DNA of 64,000 nt from Mesaphorura yosii. Its lineage: Eukaryota; Arthropoda; Collembola; Poduromorpha; Tullbergiidae. The stretch's first letter is position 1, and each line of letters starts with the position of its first letter. This document shows positions 59,401-64,000 of the stretch, in pieces. The notes beneath the pieces were generated by a model that was not told where the DNA came from, ran no database searches, and worked only from the letters and a program-made list of their open reading frames with translations. Both the position numbers and the translations under genes were made by a program. Location: positions 62,001 to 126,000 of the forward strand of contig WIXG01000047.1 of the NCBI GenBank assembly GCA_009869945.1, read 5' to 3'.

Positions 59401-62400
59401 GTGGCTGTTGTGATGGTGGTGTCGCTGGTGGATCTGACGCTGCTGCTTCTGCTGCTTGATGTCTTGTTTCATCTTCAACATCCACGCCATACCAAAAAGC
59501 GCCATTATGATCTCTCTGAATTCAAATTCTACGAAAGTAGCAGTAGCCTTGGAGCAGGATGATGACGCGGATAATGACAAAGAAATTGGTATGGAAGATG
59601 AAGAAGAGGAGGAAGAGCAGCACCTGGCCATGGCCAGAAAACCACACAACTTGCGAAAATATTATTACGACTGAATTTTGTCTTTGTACACCTCTGAGCC
59701 GGGATTCGGGCTTGATTTCTTGTTTTGCAGTTGCTCGCGAAAGTACTCACTGTTCACAGCAAACTGTATACGGATTTCGGGTCGTTGAAACACTGCACCG
59801 CAGCGAAGCACAATAACGGAACCGCTTTCAGGAGTAATGTGTATCGTAGTATTTCTTAGTTATAATGCGACGCGTTGTATGAGTTCTAGAACTGGTCCAC
59901 GGCCCTGCAGCAGCGCGATGGAACGCCAACGACGGAATGAACAGCGTACGCGGTGGTGTAAGCTAACCATAAATCCAATCCAATTCAAAATCACTTAAAT
60001 CCTAGTTATTGTAGTCGTACATTATACATTATGCTGGTGATGGTGGTCGTGGCTGAGCCGGTCTGACTGAAACTGGGACTGCGTACGGTCCAAGGGCGAC
60101 AGCACAAGTACAAAAGAACTTTCTCCGATATTGTTGCTGTGTACCTTTCGCCCGTGCCATCACTTACGTCTGCCACATATTGTCCTTATTATTGTCATTT
60201 CATTGCTGCGACTGCAGACTACGACTACGACTGCTTGGATTTCGTGAGACAGAGACAGTGCTCAAAAGAAAAATCCAAAAATCTTGCACAAGTTGCAATC
60301 CATTTTCATTTTGATGGCTGCGGCATGGCAGAGGAAAACAAACTACGAACGAGAGATAGGCACCAAGACTGACTTGAGTTTCCTTGCATAGGAGCAACGA
60401 GCCAATGGAAGACGAAACAACAACAGCAGAAACACAACGGAAAGGAGAGCCAGAGTCGTTCTCCTTGTTCCGTTTCGGAGTTTTCGTAATGTATCGTGAA
60501 TGGAGAAATCAGTGAGCCGTGACTAATCGTATCAATTGCACGAGGCAAGAATTCTAGACGCGGCACGGCTTCACTTTTACACATTTATTTCACTTTCTCA
60601 GGCACTCGCATTCACAGCATCGGCATTGAATTGACTTTGGCAGTCATACACTTGTGCGTGCGTACCTGTACTGTGCTTGTGCGAGGCCATTATGATAAAA
60701 CTTTGTCAAGTCGCCGCGGCTGCTATAAATTCAGGATGTACTTGCTGTAAATAATTTTATGTTATTATCCTCGCTTGTACAGGCATCGTGTACCGTGGAG
60801 CGAAAAATGCTGCAAAGATATTGCCCGTTGCAAAGGCAAAGCAAAGGCCCGGCCGCGTTGTACATAAAGCATGCTCGTAGTGGGGCTCAAGTGGGCACTT
60901 CAGGCGCGTGCTTACGTTAATCTCGCTGGTCGCTATTCGCGCCACGCCATGCCTGGTGTAGAATAATTATAAAATTTCCCAAGTTCACTAAAGTCCTTAA
61001 CGTGTTGAAGGGGAACTTATTTACTGAATGAGCAGCGTGCTTTCACGGCTCGGTGAAAGTGGCGTGGGCACTCGGTGATTTCGTATCACATTCTTAACAC
61101 TCAAATGCCAATGTTACGCCGTCTTCGCAGCAAGTGTGAAAGAGGCCAGTGGAGAATTCGAGAATTCAGCTTAAGATTACTCGAAATGCAGTACAGCAAC
61201 AGCTCAGATTTTTATATCGACCAATTGTGCATTGGCCATTTTCCATTCTCATTTTGTAGCTGGCGAGGAAAGCAACTTAAAAACAAATTCCTTGCGCCTT
61301 GTCGTTGTCGTAGATTACAACTACAAACCACTCCACTCCAACTCTAAGCCAAACCAAGCAAAGTCTTGTAAGACGGTGCATGTTTCGTATTACAATTACA
61401 CAGCGAATTGAAATATCATGTTATTATTGGCCTGTCGCCAAAGGAAGCAATAGGCCAACTTTGAATGTAGTGCGCGATACTCGCGATGCAATACCCAGTT
61501 GGAAAGCAATACAAAAATGAGGAGAAAGCAGCCAATGCCGAACGCCAAAACGCGGCAAAGCCATGATCTTTCTTTCCTTCATATCCTTTCCTCCCAGGAG
61601 TGGAGTCAGTGAAGAAACGCAAAACGCAACTTGCCGCACGCTCAAGAAATTCCAGAAATAGAACGAATCGAGAATCAAAGTAACAAGTGAGCCTGAAAGG
61701 CGAAAGGAGACGAGTTTGTCGAATCCGCAAATCTCAGCTCAGCAGCCCCTGCCTGACTTGACTTGACTCCAACTGCGGTCTCGGTCTCTTCTCCGTATCC
61801 GTATTATTATACTTAACTCAATCCTTCTGCTACCACCATCATTCTGCGAATGCGAACTGCGATGCTAGAGAGATGAATGAATGACAGGATGAAGGCTTTA
61901 GCTTTCTCCATTCATTCGCATTCCTCGAGTGTATAAATGCAGGGCACACCAGCAGAGAGGCAAGAGAAAGTCGACAGATTAGCAAAGAAAGGAGGAATTT
62001 TGACTTTGATTCGGCACAATTTGTACAATGAAATCATTGCTCAGAGCGGCACAGTTTCTCTCCGATATTCTGATATCAGCCAGCAGCAGCAGAAGTTATG
62101 GAACGAGATTCGTAAAAATAAATGTAAAAAGTTGGAATAAAACTATAATCATACGAAAAGGAGCCTCAAAAATTAAGTTGTTGTCAGTTCTTGGCTTGGA
62201 CTGAGTCGATACTCGACTAGATAGTGAGAGTCACGCCGGTTTCGTGATTCGGAGTAGATTGGTTCGTCGGTCGGCCGGGTGAATTCTTGTGGGACACGAC
62301 TATTACCATTACGTTGAGATTAAATGGCGCACGCTTCTCGGTGCGGCTTACGAGAGCCGGATCTCGGATTCTCAAGACAGACTCCTCGAGCATAACCATT

Positions 62401-64000
62401 GTTTCTAACTGGTTGAATCTTTATGCGAATGTAAGCAAGGAGCAGCGGCAATAAAAGAATCCGAATAATTCAGCACGTACGATTGGGGTTAACTTTTCGC
62501 TCATCTTTTCCCTCGAATTGAGTATCACATCGCTAACAAGCAGTAGGCAGGAAGAAGCCGCGAACTGTAAGTTGTAACCTCAATTTTTCTGCTGCGCTCG
62601 AACTTTTCGGACAAAATTTGTGATGCAAAAAATTAACCACCGTGTCATTGACTCTTTGTGTCTTTACTCCTTTCAAAAATCATGAAATCACGAATATTAC
62701 ATTTCAATTTCAGCATCAAGCAAAGACTTATACAAATTGGATCAATTATTGCCTCTACTGTATTCCGACGAGTGCTAATCAAGCCACGACGAGAGGAAAT
62801 TGGCTGGCACTAACGACAATGACGATGATAAGTTTGATGAAATGAAAGCGAGACAATTCTGCGCTTTCGACGAAACTAAATTCTTCATTTTGTGTTATTC
62901 TTTGCCGTTTTCAAGACAGTTAAGAAATGCGAGCCGAGTGCAGACCCTTCAGAAAGAATATGAGACAAATTTTTCTTGTTTGAGCTGGCGCTTGTTACTT
63001 TCTCTGGCGTGCCGTCATATCGCAAAGTAAACTCACACTTCACTTTGTCTATTTTCTTTATACACTCATTTTTACACTCCATTACATCCTCGCCGTTTGG
63101 TTCGGCTCGAGACGAGCTGTGTTGCTCACTTCATTAGAAAAGTAAACCCATTCGATCATCGCAGGATGACATTTACCAAACACTCTGCCTCCGTCGAAAT
63201 TTATTAAGTCTTTATTCGCTCGTAAGAAACTCGTAACTCACAAGTACGAGTCCTTTTCAAAACATAAACTTTTCGTAACTAATTACTTATAGCTGCAGCC
63301 GGTCGTATTATTTTATAGACCAGGCAGCAGCAGCAGCCGGCGGCCACGGAACTTAATGCCACATTAAACACTGCAGACAGCAGCGAGTCGTAATCGCGAG
63401 CGTAAAGATTCTTAATGTGCTTCAGTTTCGACTGCTTCCATTCCTCATCTCAGTGTACCATAAAAATCCGGTCTATTCACTCGCACAGACACAACGACCC
63501 TGACTGGCTGCCGTGGCTCAACGCGATTTTTCAAGTGCTGGTTTGCACATCTCGCAAATAAATCGAGAAAGGAAAAGCGAAGCGGATGTCGACAAGGAAA
63601 ATCACCGGAAATGGGAATGACATATTAGAAACGGACGTGAACGAACGGAGAAAGTGGAGAAAATCAACGCCAAGTGTATGAACTCAAGTATTAGGGATCA
63701 TTTACGTTCATTTCACCGCTCGCTTTCATCTCACAAGTCACAAATACGAATGCCTTTGTCGTTTGCCTCGAAATCATTTGAAGCGATTAAAACAAAACCT
63801 CAGAACTCAGGAATCGAATAATGAACTTCTGAACTGCATTCCGGATTCCTTCAACTTTATACTGTGTTAGATTGGATGGTAACGTAGTAAGACTTGCTGA
63901 TTTTACACTTCATTTCATGCAGTCAAGTTAAGCGTCTCCTGTACTCTTCCACTCAGTTTTTGGTTAGGTCCAACACAATTTAATCTTGGAATTGTGATCA
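56460..64000. other. 5' intron / upstream region of dlg with no confident exon
   Basis: Apart from the His-rich ORF at 58669-59631, I see no supported gene. The ORFs at 57334-57963 (+) and 61416-61730 (-) are compositionally ordinary. CAG-type runs occur near 62080-62092 and 63325-63337. The most likely content is dlg intron and regulatory sequence, with the upstream L27 exon missed or outside the window. Confidence 0.5.
58669..59631 (-). CDS. His/Ser/Pro-rich ORF, possibly an alternative dlg first exon or a separate gene
   Basis: An unbroken minus-strand frame of up to 320 codons from ATG 59631, or 278 from ATG 59505 (MALFGMAWMLKMKQDIKQQK). It is rich in His and Ser, with HHHHNSHRHSYPAC, HAHHNHNHHASHGGHE, a proline run (IPPPPPPPRRD) and several cysteines. 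Length and codon-like composition on one strand favour coding, but low-complexity frames can be open by chance. Near its end, GAAG|GTTTGC is a possible donor in phase 1, which is the phase needed to splice to the dlg L27 exon at 56459. If used, this would be a fourth dlg N terminus. Otherwise it is an independent single-exon gene of unknown role. Confidence 0.4.
   Translation of the reverse strand: MARCCSSSSSSSSIPISLSLSASSSCSKATATFVEFEFREIIMALFGMAWMLKMKQDIKQQKQQRQIHQRHHHHNSHRHSYPACAGSSGCNHVEKHSFAHAHHNHNHHASHGGHEFSCHCACTQLPTEGEHHPSHAAAAGGVDTSRLSGCDSNRKNDMRASPKERRNSSGSHSHSLCHQHPQIMCDLVLANANNCNSAAGHLPKRHSATIISTIDDEYDEALLPRIPPPPPPPRRDSLPSSSCCQLGLGRKAYNLSSSPLPSSSSGKPKSKPSGRSAPVTASNSPQDYIGGDCCSRFYGEGLHCTALCTYLQHLALFFRI

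Noticed and set aside
61937-62140. Small ORF MQGTPAERQEKVDRLAKK... in the dlg 5' region
   Set aside because: Helical-looking but isolated, not L27-like, and no donor or upstream exon in phase was found.

Overview
This is nuclear DNA from an animal, most likely an arthropod (crustacean or springtail grade). Genes carry many short GT-AG introns, usually 45-110 bp, AATAAA signals follow many stops, and the recognisable proteins are metazoan: Discs large, MSH6 with a PWWP domain, syntaxin-7/12, CHMP1, a LEKR1-like coiled coil. Species is not resolved from sequence alone. I see no viral genome, CRISPR array or bacterial operon. All coordinates come from reading ORFs and splice sites by eye.

Layout. 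1-544 (+): 3' end of an unidentified gene running in from the left edge. 895-2378 (-): a fragment of tripeptidyl-peptidase 2 with no protease domain and an in-frame stop, probably a pseudogene. 3000-7168 (-): a six-exon, 1173-residue low-complexity protein. 7169-18536: about 11 kb without convincing coding sequence. 18537-20912 (-): secreted carbonic-anhydrase-related protein lacking zinc ligands. 21482-21989 and 22678-23949 (+): two neighbouring Gly/Ser/Thr/Asn-rich secreted proteins. 24833-26272 (+): asparaginase-type Ntn hydrolase with a signal peptide. 26874-28062 (+): syntaxin-7/12. 28921-29610 (+): intronless DUF4291 protein. 29870-30841 (-): CHMP1. 31458-32117 (-): intronless four-helix membrane protein. 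33304-34013 (+): secreted basic precursor with polybasic sites. 34270-37211 (+): LEKR1-like coiled-coil protein with a stop and a frameshift mid-gene. 37808-38728 (-): short LARP1-type La-motif protein. 39084-39199: a roughly 98-bp inverted-repeat element with a 9-bp direct duplication. 40165-45729 (+): MSH6. 46560 to at least 56459 (-): discs large (dlg), with at least three alternative N termini and large 5' introns that probably continue through most of the rest of the window.

Functionally the set is mixed: DNA mismatch repair (MSH6), junction/synapse scaffolding (Dlg), endosomal traffic (syntaxin-7/12 and CHMP1, neighbours but in different complexes), RNA binding (LARP) and several fast-evolving secreted proteins. 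Nothing suggests a co-regulated operon-like system. The best candidates for something undescribed are the Gly-rich secreted gene pair, the polybasic secreted precursor, the multi-start dlg locus, the intronless DUF4291 gene and the small inverted-repeat element.
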